DNA from: Acidobacteriota bacterium
Lineage (GTDB): Bacteria; Acidobacteriota; Terriglobia; Acidiferrales; UBA7541
Direction of reading: 5' to 3'
Assembly: GCA_021818865.1 (NCBI GenBank)
Contig: JAKASX010000001.1
Location: 83,058 to 147,057 of the forward strand
Length of the DNA: 64,000 bases
Below are positions 38,341 through 47,741 of the stretch, one piece after another (positions within the stretch are counted from its first letter, which is position 1; every line of letters begins with the position of its first letter). Below the pieces are notes generated by a model, which had not been told where the DNA came from, searched no databases, and saw only the letters and a list, made by a program, of their open reading frames with translations. Both the position numbers and the translations under genes were made by a program.

Positions 38341-40761
38341 TCAAGGCTTTGGTGCGGCCGGATGCACAGCCGGCCCCGTCTGCGGTTGCGCAAGGGGCCC
38401 TTCGTAGGATTGCACCGATCGCCAAAGGATCGTGACATCACCGGATTGCGACCGCACCGCGTACGCAGGCCGTGCGGCGAGCAGCGCGTTGCCGGTTGGC
38501 GGGAGACTGTAGGATTCGTCGAGCAGAATTAGCTGCGCGGAAGATTGGCCGGATGGTTCAGCAGCGACTGCCTGCGCAGGAGACTGGACGAAGCTGACGT
38601 CCACGCCGGAGGGCGGGGTGGTGACCACGGAGAAACGCCGCCAGCCGGAAGCGAATTGGGCTCGCCGACGCGGCGGCGGAGGGACGGACACGCCATTCAC
38701 GGAAAAAGAATAGACGCGAACCGAGGGCGGAAATAGCAGAGCGACCACGGGCGCACCTCGCGGAGACGCGATGTGCGCCTGGACTTCCAAGCGACCATCC
38801 TTCAACTGAGATTTCTCGATCGTCCAGGAGGGCCCAGGCGCGTTCAGGGGCGGAGCGCCGGCGACGAAGGCGGGTGCGGAGGGTGGAAACCAAGGGAAAA
38901 GATCGTGGGCGCCGCGGTAGAAATGCGCGATGCGACTCAGCGAGGGCGGCAAAGCGCCGCTTTCGGGAGTAATGAGCCAGTGCGCGCGGCCAGAATCGGT
39001 ATTCTGGATGAAGTACTCGCTCATGCGCTCGGGCGATTGGGGCGTATAGGGAGGAAGAACGGCGGCAAAACCGGCGGATGCGACCATGGCAAAGGCCAGG
39101 AACGCGAGCGTAGCAAAACGCCATTTTTTCCCAGCGTGAACGATCAGTGGGCTCAAAGTGAGCGCGAGGAATGCGACGAGTACGGAGACGATCGGCAATG
39201 CCGCCGTTCCCATGGCCGTATACAGCGGCAAAGCGGTTTGGAACGTGAAAAGCGCGGCGACGCAGGCTGGCGCAATGGCCGCCAGCAGGAGAGCTATTTC
39301 GGAGCCGGACGCGATAATCCCCAGACCGAGAATTCCGGCGGAAAGCGCCGGAACCAGCCACACGAAGCTTCCTTCGGGCAGAACGACCGACACTGCGAGG
39401 GCCAGAGCGGCCCACCAGATCCAGACGGCGCACCAAAATTCCTCAAAGCCGATCCTGGTGCTGGAAAAGAGCCAGGCAGCGAGAACTCCTGCCAGCCAAC
39501 ATGCCGCGACAAGCGGGACTGGGTGAGCGACCCAGCCGCTGGGCACGCTGCCAATTTGGCGGAGGATTCTGAGCAAACCGGACGATAGAACCCAGGCAAG
39601 GGCAAAAGCGACGGGCGGAGCCATCAGTGCACCGAGGAAATACACGCCGCGCAGCCTTCCTCGCATCCACAACCGCACAGCGCAAATCAGGATCAGCGCG
39701 AGTGCGATGACGGCTATCCAGGGCGTCCAGCCGAGCGGCCACCAGACCATGCGCCACGCTGCGACGTCGAAGAAAACGGCCTGGCCAGGCCTGGGAACGC
39801 CCAATTTTGCATTGGCCAGAGCGCGGATGATGCCCAAGGCGTGATCGCCCTGGCTTTGGAGGCTGCCGGGGTCCAGATTGCGCAGATTATCGAGCGGGGT
39901 GTGGTAGTGGCTGACGCTGCCGATGAAGGCGAAATTAAATCCATCAAATCCGTGCTTTCTAAAAATTGAAAAATCTGTATCATTCGGTAGACGCCGATAG
40001 ATGGCGTAGGAAAGAGAATTGGCGAGCGGTCTGGGAACCGCCCGCGCAAACAGAGGCATCAACCAAAGCGAGTGACGGCCCGTCTCGAACATGAGGCTGG
40101 GGCCGGAGGTGCCGCGCGCTTCCAGATTCACCGCCGCGCCCACCTCGCGAGCCCACGGACTCTCGGCCACGAAAGCCACAGCGCCGAGCAGACCGGCTTC
40201 TTCTCCCTCGTCGAACAGAAAAACCACCGAATGCCGCGGCGGAGGGGCCGCGCGGAGAGCGCGGGCCACTTCCAGCATGGTAGCCACGCTCGAGCCGTCG
40301 TCGCTTGCGCCGGGGCCGGCGGGAACCGAGTCGTAATGCGCGGCGACGAGAATCACCTTCCCTGGTTCGCTGCCGTGAAGGCGCGCCACGACGTTTTGCA
40401 CCTGGGCACAGGTCTGGTCGTAGCTGCAAGCGAAGCCGGTTTCGATGTGCGGCTGGTAGCCGAGCCGCGTGAGATCGGCGGCGATGGCCTGGCGAATCAC
40501 GGCATCGGCGGCGCTGCCGACCGGGTGCGGTTGGCCGTTTCCGACCAGCGGCGCGAGAAACGATTCAGCGCGCACGGCGGAGAATTTGTCGGACGGAGCG
40601 GTTGCGGGTTTTGGCGCGGGAGGCTGGTAGCGCAGCCAAACCAGCAGAAACAGACCGGCGCAGATGGCCAGGGCCAAGCCGAGCGGGCGCGGGCTCGTGC
40701 CGGACGAAGCGACCGCGCCGCGAATGGGATCGAGAGAAGAAGGAGGGGGATGGTTGGTCAT
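38341..40761 (-). CDS. Membrane-anchored M28 family metallopeptidase
   Basis: 806 residues. One helix near residue 30-45 precedes the M28 zinc peptidase domain: VILVAAHYDSVPAGPGASDDGSSVATMLEVAR (His-Asp ligands and the bridging Asp), FLFDEGEEAGLLGAVAF with the catalytic Glu pair, NLEARGTSGPSLMFETG and HYHTPLDNL. Eight or so transmembrane helices follow (residues about 330-560), then a C-terminal extracytoplasmic domain. This layout resembles ER-metallopeptidase 1-like aminopeptidases. It probably trims peptides in the periplasm. The start has GGAGG and is divergent from smc. Confidence 0.87.
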   Translation of the reverse strand: MTNHPPPSSLDPIRGAVASSGTSPRPLGLALAICAGLFLLVWLRYQPPAPKPATAPSDKFSAVRAESFLAPLVGNGQPHPVGSAADAVIRQAIAADLTRLGYQPHIETGFACSYDQTCAQVQNVVARLHGSEPGKVILVAAHYDSVPAGPGASDDGSSVATMLEVARALRAAPPPRHSVVFLFDEGEEAGLLGAVAFVAESPWAREVGAAVNLEARGTSGPSLMFETGRHSLWLMPLFARAVPRPLANSLSYAIYRRLPNDTDFSIFRKHGFDGFNFAFIGSVSHYHTPLDNLRNLDPGSLQSQGDHALGIIRALANAKLGVPRPGQAVFFDVAAWRMVWWPLGWTPWIAVIALALILICAVRLWMRGRLRGVYFLGALMAPPVAFALAWVLSSGLLRILRQIGSVPSGWVAHPVPLVAACWLAGVLAAWLFSSTRIGFEEFWCAVWIWWAALALAVSVVLPEGSFVWLVPALSAGILGLGIIASGSEIALLLAAIAPACVAALFTFQTALPLYTAMGTAALPIVSVLVAFLALTLSPLIVHAGKKWRFATLAFLAFAMVASAGFAAVLPPYTPQSPERMSEYFIQNTDSGRAHWLITPESGALPPSLSRIAHFYRGAHDLFPWFPPSAPAFVAGAPPLNAPGPSWTIEKSQLKDGRLEVQAHIASPRGAPVVALLFPPSVRVYSFSVNGVSVPPPPRRRAQFASGWRRFSVVTTPPSGVDVSFVQSPAQAVAAEPSGQSSAQLILLDESYSLPPTGNALLAARPAYAVRSQSGDVTILWRSVQSYEGPLAQPQTGPAVHPAAPKP

Positions 40762-40854
40762 TTAGCCTCTGGCCTCCACGATTCGCTTTACTTGTCCCGG
40801 CATGCGTGGTATTTTTCCGTGTTCTTCCGCTATTCCGTGCGCCAGAGCGGCGGG

Positions 40855-40914
40855 ACGGCCTTTCAGGCCGTGTGCAGCTCTGTCTTTCCCGGATTCTCCC
40901 AGCCTTATTGGGAG
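40855..40914 (+). other. Two short hairpins in the smc leader region
   Basis: ACGGCC with GGCCGT forms one stem-loop at 40855-40871, loop TTTCA. CTCCCA with TGGGAG forms another at 40896-40914. No clear promoter is seen in this 209-base divergent gap, so it is not certain whether they lie in an RNA leader. Confidence 0.4.
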
Positions 40915-40970
40915 CCTCCCTGCTCGAAAACGCAACAGTTTGCACATCTTAGAGAGGAGCCCGTCGAGCC

Positions 40971-43900
40971 TTGCTCAAGCTTCGCAAAGTCGACATGATC
41001 GGTTTCAAGTCGTTCTCTGACCGCACCACGCTTTCCCTGGGCGGTCGAGGCATCACGTGCATCGTCGGCCCGAACGGGTGCGGAAAATCGAACATCGTGG
41101 ATGCGATCACGTGGGTGCTGGGCGAGCAGAGCCACAAATCGCTCCGCGCGGAACGCATGGCCGACTGCATTTCGAACGGCTCGGCGAGCCGGGCGCCGCT
41201 CGGCATGGCGGAAGTATCGCTCACGATGGTGGATCCCGAACTGGCGGACGCGGCGGAAAAAATTCTGAACCGAGCCAACGATTCTTCCTCCGCACCTAGC
41301 GACGAGAGTGTGCCGACTGCCTCTGCTGATGCAGGAGAAACCGGCGCTGGCGCGACGGCAGAAGTTGCGCAGCCAGCGGCAAGCGACGCATCGGCTGGCG
41401 AACCGGCTCCGGCGGGTGTGGCCGCGGCGGAATCGGGCGCGAAAACGGGCAAAGGACGCAAACAGCCGGCTCCGGCAGCAAAACTGAATCCTGGCGAAGT
41501 GGTCATCACACGCCGCCTTTACCGCTCCGGTCAGAGCGAATATCTGATCAACGGCCGGCAAGCCCGTTTGCGCGACATCCAGGAACTCTTCATGGGCATG
41601 GGCCTGGGGCCGAATTCCTACGCGATCATCGAGCAGGGCCGGATTGGCCAGATCCTTTCCTCGCGTCCGGCCGAGCGCCGGGCCATTCTGGAAGAAGCGG
41701 CCGGCGTGAGCAAGTACAAAACTAAAAAGAGGCTGGCCGAAGCCAAGCTGGAATCCTCGAAACTGAATCTTTCGCGGGTGAACGACATTTTGGCCGAAGT
41801 AACCAAGCAGCTCGGTTCGCTGAAGCGGCAGGCGGCGAAAGCGCGGCGGCACGCGGAATTGCGCGAGGAGATGCGTCGCACGCTCAGCACGATTCTGGCG
41901 GCGAAATGGGGCCGTATGGCGGCCGACGCCGAGCAACTGGCGTTGCAGTTCGACGCGCTGCGGGAAGAGGAAGCGCGGGAAGTGGCGCGCCTGGCGGAAC
42001 TCGAAAACGAGCAAAGAACGCTCGAATCGCGTGCGTACGAGCTGGAAGGCGAGCTTCGGGAAAACCAGAATCAGCGGAATCAGGTTGCGCTCGAGGCCGA
42101 CCGGACGCGCAACCGCATGGTTTACAACCGCCAGCAGGATCAGCAGATTGAATTCCAGATCGGGCAAATGGAACGACAGGCGGAGGAACTCGCCGGACGA
42201 GCAGCAGCAGCCGACGAGCGGCTGAAAGCGCAGCAGGAAACGCTCGACGCGCTGGCGCGCCAGAAGGCCGATATCGAAGCGGCGGCGAATACTCTGGCCG
42301 AGCGCACAGAAGCCGCCGAGGCTCGCGAGCGGGCGTTGGCCGCACGCCGCGAGGAATTGCTGACCGAAACCCGGCGCATGGCCGAGGCGATTTCCCGGGC
42401 GCAGGTGGAAGCGGCTGAAGCGGGCGAAGCGCGGCGGCACCACTCGGAATCGTGCGCTCGCGCAGAAGAGGCGCTGGCGCGCCTTTCCGAAGCCTGCCGC
42501 GAGCAGACCACCGCGCTTGCCGCCGCGGAAACGCGCTGGAACCATGCGCTGGCGCGCGCCGAGGCGGCGAGCCACCGGTTCGGACAGCTTGAAACCTCGC
42601 TTGCCGAACGGCGGCGCGAACAGATGAACGCCGTCGCCAGTCTGACGGAATCGCGCGAACAACTGGCGGCAGCGCGGGCGCGGAAGACCTCGCTCGACGA
42701 AATCCTGCGGGAGCGCGCCTACGCCGCCGGGACGATTCAGAAGCTGTTGGGGCTCAACGGCGACGGAGAAAAGCACGGTTTCCACACTTCCGGCCTGCTG
42801 TCGGATTTCGCCGAAGTGGAACCCCGCTACGAAGCGGCGGTGGAGCAATTCCTGCGTGAGGAACTGGATTTCGTGGTGGTGGAAAGTTTCGATTGCGCCC
42901 GAGCGGGGGTAAACCTGCTGCGCAGCCAACTGGGCGGGCGCGCCACGTTTTTCGTGGATTCGCTGGGCAGCCTGCCGGCGCAAATCGAGCCGGAATCGGC
43001 GATCGAGCGCGAGCCCGGCGTAGTGGCCCGAATGGACCGCCTGGTGACGTTCCGCCAACCTCTGGGCGAGGCGGCAAAGCGTTTTCTGCCACGGCTGCGG
43101 TCGGCGTTTCTGGTGGAGAACGCCGCGGCGGCCGAGCGAATGGCCAACGCGCACCCGGAGCGGCACTTCGTTTCGACCGATGGCAGTTGGTATCACGGGC
43201 GATTGGTGGGCGGCGGCATGCCGGGCGAAGCCGGGCCGCTGGCACTCAAGCGCGAATTGCGGGAGTGCGAGACGGAAACGGCGGAGCGAGAGTCGCGCCT
43301 GGCCGAATGTGAGCTGCGGGTCACCGCGATGGAAGCGGAAGTGGCCGAATGCGCGACGGCCGTGGAACGAGCCAGGATCGAAGCCACCGAGGCGGAAAAA
43401 CTCGCCGCGAGCGCCGCGCAGGAACGCGAACATGCGCAGGCGGAGAACGGTCGATTTGCCGTGGAACTGCAGAATCTGCGCGCCAGCGCTGAAAAATTCG
43501 GTCGCGACCGCGATGCGGCCAATGAACGGGCGCGAGCGGCAGCAGCGCGTATCGAGGAGGCCACGAAGGCGCGGCTGGACCTGGAACGCGAGGCCGAAAA
43601 CGCGGCTGTGGAGGCGGAACAACTTCGCCGGGACCTGAGCGCGGAGCGCTCGAACCTGGCTACCGGCCGGGCCGGATTGGCGGGAATCACCGAACGGCTG
43701 GCGGCGGCGCAAACCGCGACGCAAGCGTTGCACGGCGAGCGCGGGGAACTGAGTGAACGGTTCGAGGCGGTTCGGCGGGACGCAGAGGCGCTCGGCACGC
43801 GGCGCAGACTACTGGCGGCCGATAGCGCGGCGGCGGAGCAGGAACTCGAGGAACTGGCCCGGCGCACAACGGAGATCGAGCTGCGCGGGAACGGGCTCGA

Positions 43901-44807
43901 CGAGGAATTTCGCCAGACGCGCGCACGAATACTCGAAATCGCGGAAACACTGCGCGGAGCGCGCGTGCGACTCGATCAGGCGCGCGAGCGGCGCAACCAG
44001 GTGGAAGTGGAGCGGGCGCGGCTGGGCTCGGAAATCGAGCACCTGCGAGGCGCGTGTCAAACGGAACTGGGCCTCGCGCCCGACCAGATCATCGCCGAAC
44101 GCGAGGCGGCGGGCGTTGTGGCCGCGCTTTCGGCGGAGGAACTGGCGGCGGCGGAAACGGCTTACGGCGAAATGAAGGCTCGGCTCGATTCGCTCGGGCC
44201 AATCAACATGATGGCGCTCGAGGAATACAAAGAGTGCGAGGACCGGTCGGTGTTCCTGACGCGCGAACGCGACGACCTGGTCAGCTCGATCGCCGACACC
44301 GAGCAGGCGATCGCCGAACTCGACCGCGCCTCGCGCGAACGGTTTGAACAGGCCTTCACGCAGATCAACGCGAATTTTTCGCAAGCCTTCACTTCCCTTT
44401 TTGGCGGCGGCATCGCCGAAATGCGGCTGGGCGAGCCGGACAGTTCCGGCGAATCGGGACTGGACATCGTGGCGCAGCCGCCGGGCAAGCGCCTGCAGAA
44501 CGTGATGCTGCTATCGGGCGGCGAAAAGGCGCTGACGGCGCTGGCGCTGCTGATCGCGATTTTCCGCTTCCAGCCGAGCCCATTTTGCGTTCTGGACGAA
44601 GTGGACGCGCCGCTCGACGAAGCAAACGTGGTGCGGTTCAACGGGATGCTGCGGGAAATGAGCGGCCAGACGCAGTTTCTGGTGGTGACGCACAACCGAC
44701 GCACGATGGAAATGGGCTCGGCGCTCTACGGCGTGACCATGCAGGAACCGGGCATTTCCCGCATCGTTTCCGTGCGCTGGGAAGAAGCGGAAAGCGACGC
44801 GGCCTGA
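40971..44807 (+). CDS. smc: Chromosome partition protein SMC with an Ala/Pro-rich loop insertion
   Basis: 1278 residues from TTG, with GAGAGGAG about 11 bases before. Walker A is IVGPNGCGKSNIVDA (residues 32-46) and the C-terminal signature and Walker B are LLSGGEKALTALALL and CVLDEVDAPLDEAN. Two long coiled coils flank a hinge at about residues 600-700 (GFHTSGLLSDFAEVEPRYEAAV; LVGGGMPGE). SMC dimers compact and separate chromosomes with ScpA/ScpB. The N-terminal head has an extra region, about residues 102-171, rich in Ala, Pro, Ser and Gly and missing from standard SMC. Relatives elsewhere are about 1180 residues long. Confidence 0.96.
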   Translation: MLKLRKVDMIGFKSFSDRTTLSLGGRGITCIVGPNGCGKSNIVDAITWVLGEQSHKSLRAERMADCISNGSASRAPLGMAEVSLTMVDPELADAAEKILNRANDSSSAPSDESVPTASADAGETGAGATAEVAQPAASDASAGEPAPAGVAAAESGAKTGKGRKQPAPAAKLNPGEVVITRRLYRSGQSEYLINGRQARLRDIQELFMGMGLGPNSYAIIEQGRIGQILSSRPAERRAILEEAAGVSKYKTKKRLAEAKLESSKLNLSRVNDILAEVTKQLGSLKRQAAKARRHAELREEMRRTLSTILAAKWGRMAADAEQLALQFDALREEEAREVARLAELENEQRTLESRAYELEGELRENQNQRNQVALEADRTRNRMVYNRQQDQQIEFQIGQMERQAEELAGRAAAADERLKAQQETLDALARQKADIEAAANTLAERTEAAEARERALAARREELLTETRRMAEAISRAQVEAAEAGEARRHHSESCARAEEALARLSEACREQTTALAAAETRWNHALARAEAASHRFGQLETSLAERRREQMNAVASLTESREQLAAARARKTSLDEILRERAYAAGTIQKLLGLNGDGEKHGFHTSGLLSDFAEVEPRYEAAVEQFLREELDFVVVESFDCARAGVNLLRSQLGGRATFFVDSLGSLPAQIEPESAIEREPGVVARMDRLVTFRQPLGEAAKRFLPRLRSAFLVENAAAAERMANAHPERHFVSTDGSWYHGRLVGGGMPGEAGPLALKRELRECETETAERESRLAECELRVTAMEAEVAECATAVERARIEATEAEKLAASAAQEREHAQAENGRFAVELQNLRASAEKFGRDRDAANERARAAAARIEEATKARLDLEREAENAAVEAEQLRRDLSAERSNLATGRAGLAGITERLAAAQTATQALHGERGELSERFEAVRRDAEALGTRRRLLAADSAAAEQELEELARRTTEIELRGNGLDEEFRQTRARILEIAETLRGARVRLDQARERRNQVEVERARLGSEIEHLRGACQTELGLAPDQIIAEREAAGVVAALSAEELAAAETAYGEMKARLDSLGPINMMALEEYKECEDRSVFLTRERDDLVSSIADTEQAIAELDRASRERFEQAFTQINANFSQAFTSLFGGGIAEMRLGEPDSSGESGLDIVAQPPGKRLQNVMLLSGGEKALTALALLIAIFRFQPSPFCVLDEVDAPLDEANVVRFNGMLREMSGQTQFLVVTHNRRTMEMGSALYGVTMQEPGISRIVSVRWEEAESDAA

Positions 44808-44825
44808 TCGGGAGCCGCTCGCGGG

Positions 44826-44853
44826 TTGACAAGAGCCGCCGGTCGGCTAAAAT
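44826..44853 (+). promoter_or_regulatory. Sigma-70-type promoter of purC
   Basis: TTGACA (44826-44831), 16-base spacer, TAAAAT (44848-44853). The predicted transcript starts near 44860, about 11 bases before the purC ATG, so the leader is short and lacks a Shine-Dalgarno sequence. The TTG of the -35 box is in frame with purC and could be mistaken for its start. Confidence 0.8.
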
Positions 44854-44870
44854 ACCGGGCGTCGACTCCT

Positions 44871-45770
44871 ATGGCATCTCCAGCGTTTTACCCCATCGTG
44901 CGGGAAACAAATCTGGCCGGCATCAAGCTCCTCGCCCGCGGCAAAGTCCGCGATATTTACGATTTCGGCGACCGGCTCCTCCTCGTCGCAACCGACCGTT
45001 TGTCCGCCTTCGACGTCGTTCTCCCGACGCCGATTCCGGACAAGGGCCGCGTGCTGACGCAACTTTCCCTCTTCTGGTTCCAGCAACTGGCGGACGTGGT
45101 GCCGAATCACGTGCTGAGCGCCACGGAATTTCCGCGGGAACTAGATCCGTACCTCGACCAGATTCGCGGCCGATCCATGCTGGTTCGGCGCACCGATCCG
45201 GTAAGGGTCGAGTGCGTGGTGCGCGGCTATCTGGCCGGATCGGGCTGGAAGGAATATCAACAGACGTCGCGGGTTTGCGGCATTCCGCTGCCGCCGGGCC
45301 TGGTGGAATCGGCGCGGCTGCCCGAACCCATCTTCACGCCCGCCACGAAGGCCGAAACCGGGCACGACGAAAATATTTCATTCCCCGAAATGGCGCAGAT
45401 CACCGGCCAGGAACTGGCCGAGCAGCTGCGCGAAGTCAGCATGGAACTCTATCGCCGCGCGGCTGACTACGCGGAACAGCGCGGCATCCTGATCGCCGAT
45501 ACGAAATTCGAATTCGGTCTGCTGGAAGGACAACTCATCTGGATCGACGAGGCGCTGACGCCCGATTCCTCCCGATTCTGGCCAGCCGACGAATACAAGC
45601 CCGGCGGCGCGCAGCCTTCCTTCGACAAACAGTACGTCCGCGATTACCTGGAGCGGATTCGCTGGCCGAAGCAACCGCCGGCGCCCGAGCTTCCCGCCGA
45701 CGTGGTGAAGGCGACCACCGCAAAATATCGGGAAGTCTACCGGCGGCTGACGGGGACCGAACTCGGCTGA
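44871..45770 (+). CDS. purC: Phosphoribosylaminoimidazole-succinocarboxamide synthase
   Basis: 299 residues. It joins aspartate to CAIR in purine synthesis. Blocks: LLARGKVRDIYDFGDRLLLVATDRLSAFDVVLP, VRRTDPVRVECVVRGYLAGSGWKEY, PIFTPATKAETGHDENISF, GILIADTKFEFGL and WIDEALTPDSSRFWPADEY. The ATG is chosen because the promoter lies directly upstream. The frame upstream of it begins in the -35 box and is not translated in my reading. It starts 63 bases after the smc stop but has its own promoter. Confidence 0.96.
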   Translation: MASPAFYPIVRETNLAGIKLLARGKVRDIYDFGDRLLLVATDRLSAFDVVLPTPIPDKGRVLTQLSLFWFQQLADVVPNHVLSATEFPRELDPYLDQIRGRSMLVRRTDPVRVECVVRGYLAGSGWKEYQQTSRVCGIPLPPGLVESARLPEPIFTPATKAETGHDENISFPEMAQITGQELAEQLREVSMELYRRAADYAEQRGILIADTKFEFGLLEGQLIWIDEALTPDSSRFWPADEYKPGGAQPSFDKQYVRDYLERIRWPKQPPAPELPADVVKATTAKYREVYRRLTGTELG

Positions 45771-45811
45771 CCTCTGGCGGAAAAGTAAAAATCCGGACTG
45801 AGCGGAGTGCA

Positions 45812-46036
45812 GTGGTGAAGGACCAACTGGAGGCGCTCGTGTCGCAGATGCACGGGCGCGGCATTCTTCTCGAAGAAGCGATCGAGGAGTTCGAGAAGAA
45901 ATTCATCAAAGCGGCGATGGACGGGGCGGGCGGGAACCAGTGCCGCGCGGCAAAGACGCTTGGCATCCATCGCAACACGCTGAGCCGGAAGCTGGAGAAG
46001 TTCCGGTTGGATCGCCAACCGGCACGGCGTCGCTAA
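45812..46036 (+). CDS. Fis-type helix-turn-helix protein
   Basis: 74 residues from GTG, with GGAG upstream. The C-terminal half is a Fis-family DNA-binding motif: KKFIKAAMDGAGGNQCRAAKTLGIHRNTLSRKLEKF, as found at the end of NtrC-type activators and in the small nucleoid protein Fis. There is no receiver or AAA domain. E. coli Fis is 98 residues, so this is a short version with a brief N-terminal helix. It is 41 bases after purC and ends the transcript at a terminator. A nucleoid or regulatory role is likely; targets are unknown. Confidence 0.85.
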   Translation: MVKDQLEALVSQMHGRGILLEEAIEEFEKKFIKAAMDGAGGNQCRAAKTLGIHRNTLSRKLEKFRLDRQPARRR

Positions 46037-46196
46037 GCCCAGTTCTTTCCGAGAGCTCCCTTCCTTACCTGAAAACCGGTGACTAAGCGGTTGTGCGCGG
46101 TGGCCGCCGCGTCCGCGCTCTGCTTGATTGGCGACTGCTTTCACAAAGAGATGCGCGGGGCCGTCCCGGAGGGTCCAGAACGGCGTGCGAACACGC

Positions 46197-46242
46197 AAAA
46201 AGCGCGTCCGCAGCCCTTTTCGGGCTCGCGGACGCGCTTTTT
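46197..46242. terminator. Bidirectional rho-independent terminator
   Basis: A perfect 15-base-pair outer stem (46197-46211 with 46228-46242), beginning in five A and ending in five T, plus an inner AGCCC/GGGCT stem. It lies between two convergent genes (Fis-type and TPR), so it can end both transcripts. Confidence 0.9.
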
Positions 46243-46262
46243 CTATTTCGCGTTCGAAGAGC

Positions 46263-47741
46263 TTAGAGGCGCCTGCCGTGGCGAACCGGCCGGCCGGGTT
46301 TGGCCGGAGGGATGTCAGCCGGATTCACCTGTGCCTTGTCCCAATGGAGCAGGAAACTGGGCGCGGGATCGAAGCTGGCCACCGTGCCGGTGAAGCGCAC
46401 GATGTCGTCCTTCTTGACCCGTTGCGCATCCGGCTCATTATCCACCTTCACTTCCATGTTCGCGGTTTTGGCCTGCATCAGGTCCTTCGAGCTGGATCCC
46501 GAATAGACCATCATGTCTACGCCGGTATCGGTCGGCGTAACGCTGATTACCTTCACCGGCACTTCGGGAAATTCGTTCCCGCAAACGGCGAGCCAGACGA
46601 AAGTGGCACGGTCGCCGCCGACCTGGAGATCCTGCATGATGGTAAACAGGTTGTTGCTCTGCAGGTAGTCGGTGAGCTGGATGCCGCTCGGCAAGGTGTA
46701 GCCGGACGGAGGGTCGACGGTCTCCGTCGTCTGCGCCATCTGGAGCAAGTTGTTTAATTCGCCCGTCAACAAATCCTGGCAAGCGGTCTTCTGATAAACG
46801 AGCATCTGATTCTGCAGATACGCCTGCACCTGCGCCTTGGTGGGACCACCCAAAGCCACCGAGCGCGCCAGCGCCCAGAAGCCGTTGAGGAAATCCTGCT
46901 GCCCGGGCGTAGGACCCGGCAGCGGAGCCTGCGCAGGCGCAGCAGCGGGTGCGGCCGTTGGAGCGGCAGTCGAGCTTGCGCTGGTGGTCGCGGGCGTGGT
47001 TGAAGCGGCAGGGGTGGCGGCGGGTGCAGCGGCCGGCGCGGCGGCCTGTTCCTGCGACGCTTTCTCCAGGTAAGCAACGCCAAGGCGGAAATAGGCGACC
47101 GCATTCGTCGGATCGTTGGCCAGCTGGAGCTTGAACGCCTTGATTGCGGTCGGATAATCCTTCAGGCTGAGCGCGGCATAGCCCTCCGTGTAGGCGAAAA
47201 GCGCCGTCGGCCCCTTTTTCTCCTCGGCGAACTGTTGGTCGGTCATCGCAGCGGGTTTGGCCAGCTTGTCGAGCAGGCCAAGGCCCATTTGGGCGTACTG
47301 CTGCGCCGTCTGGAACTGTTGGCTAGCGTCGGCAGCCTTGGGGTCGGGAGGAGAAAAGTCGAAGGCACGTTCGCGAGCGAGGAGCGCCTGAAGCTTCATG
47401 CCATCGGCCACGACCTTGTCGTTGCTCGTGATCAGCTTATCTGCATATTCGATCACTTTGTCGTACTGCTTCAGCTCATCGTAGGTCTGGTAATAAGCCT
47501 GGTAAACGAACGGCAGAAGCGTGGACTTCGGGAATTTCGAGACGAAATCATCGAGCAGCTTGACGCGCTGCTGCGGATTGGTCTCCTTTGCCGCGGCCTG
47601 ATAAGCGTTGTATTCGGCATAGGAGTAGGTCGGCTTCTGTTGCGCCGGCGCCTTTGCCATGGCCGCGGTTCCCGAACCGGCCAGCCCCAGCACCATAGTC
47701 AGCGTAAGGGCCGGCACCAAGCGAATCATTGCTTTCAGCAT
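46263..47741 (-). CDS. Exported TPR protein of unknown function with an Ala/Pro-rich linker
   Basis: 492 residues from ATG at 47741, with a GGAGG site. A signal peptide ends near GTAAMAKA. TPR-like pairs occupy about residues 35-235 (YNAYQAAAKETNPQQRVKLLDDFVSKFPKSTLLPFVYQAYYQTYDELKQYDKVIEYADKL; YPTAIKAFKLQLANDPTNAVAYFRLGVAYLEKA). A 50-residue Ala/Pro/Thr stretch follows, then a beta-rich C-terminal region that ends in an Arg/Pro-rich tail. I do not recognise the C-terminal domain. The predicted location is the periplasm. A strong promoter lies 90 bases upstream. Confidence 0.75.
   Translation of the reverse strand: MLKAMIRLVPALTLTMVLGLAGSGTAAMAKAPAQQKPTYSYAEYNAYQAAAKETNPQQRVKLLDDFVSKFPKSTLLPFVYQAYYQTYDELKQYDKVIEYADKLITSNDKVVADGMKLQALLARERAFDFSPPDPKAADASQQFQTAQQYAQMGLGLLDKLAKPAAMTDQQFAEEKKGPTALFAYTEGYAALSLKDYPTAIKAFKLQLANDPTNAVAYFRLGVAYLEKASQEQAAAPAAAPAATPAASTTPATTSASSTAAPTAAPAAAPAQAPLPGPTPGQQDFLNGFWALARSVALGGPTKAQVQAYLQNQMLVYQKTACQDLLTGELNNLLQMAQTTETVDPPSGYTLPSGIQLTDYLQSNNLFTIMQDLQVGGDRATFVWLAVCGNEFPEVPVKVISVTPTDTGVDMMVYSGSSSKDLMQAKTANMEVKVDNEPDAQRVKKDDIVRFTGTVASFDPAPSFLLHWDKAQVNPADIPPAKPGRPVRHGRRL

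Noticed and set aside
40905..43733. Very long minus-strand open frame opposite smc (over 900 codons)
   Set aside because: Its length comes from the strong third-position GC of smc. The sequence shows no domain, and smc is clearly real.
46079..46393. Open frame starting with a signal-peptide-like sequence (GTG at 46079)
   Set aside because: It runs straight through the bidirectional terminator and into the tail of the convergent TPR gene, with no family match after the first 20 residues.
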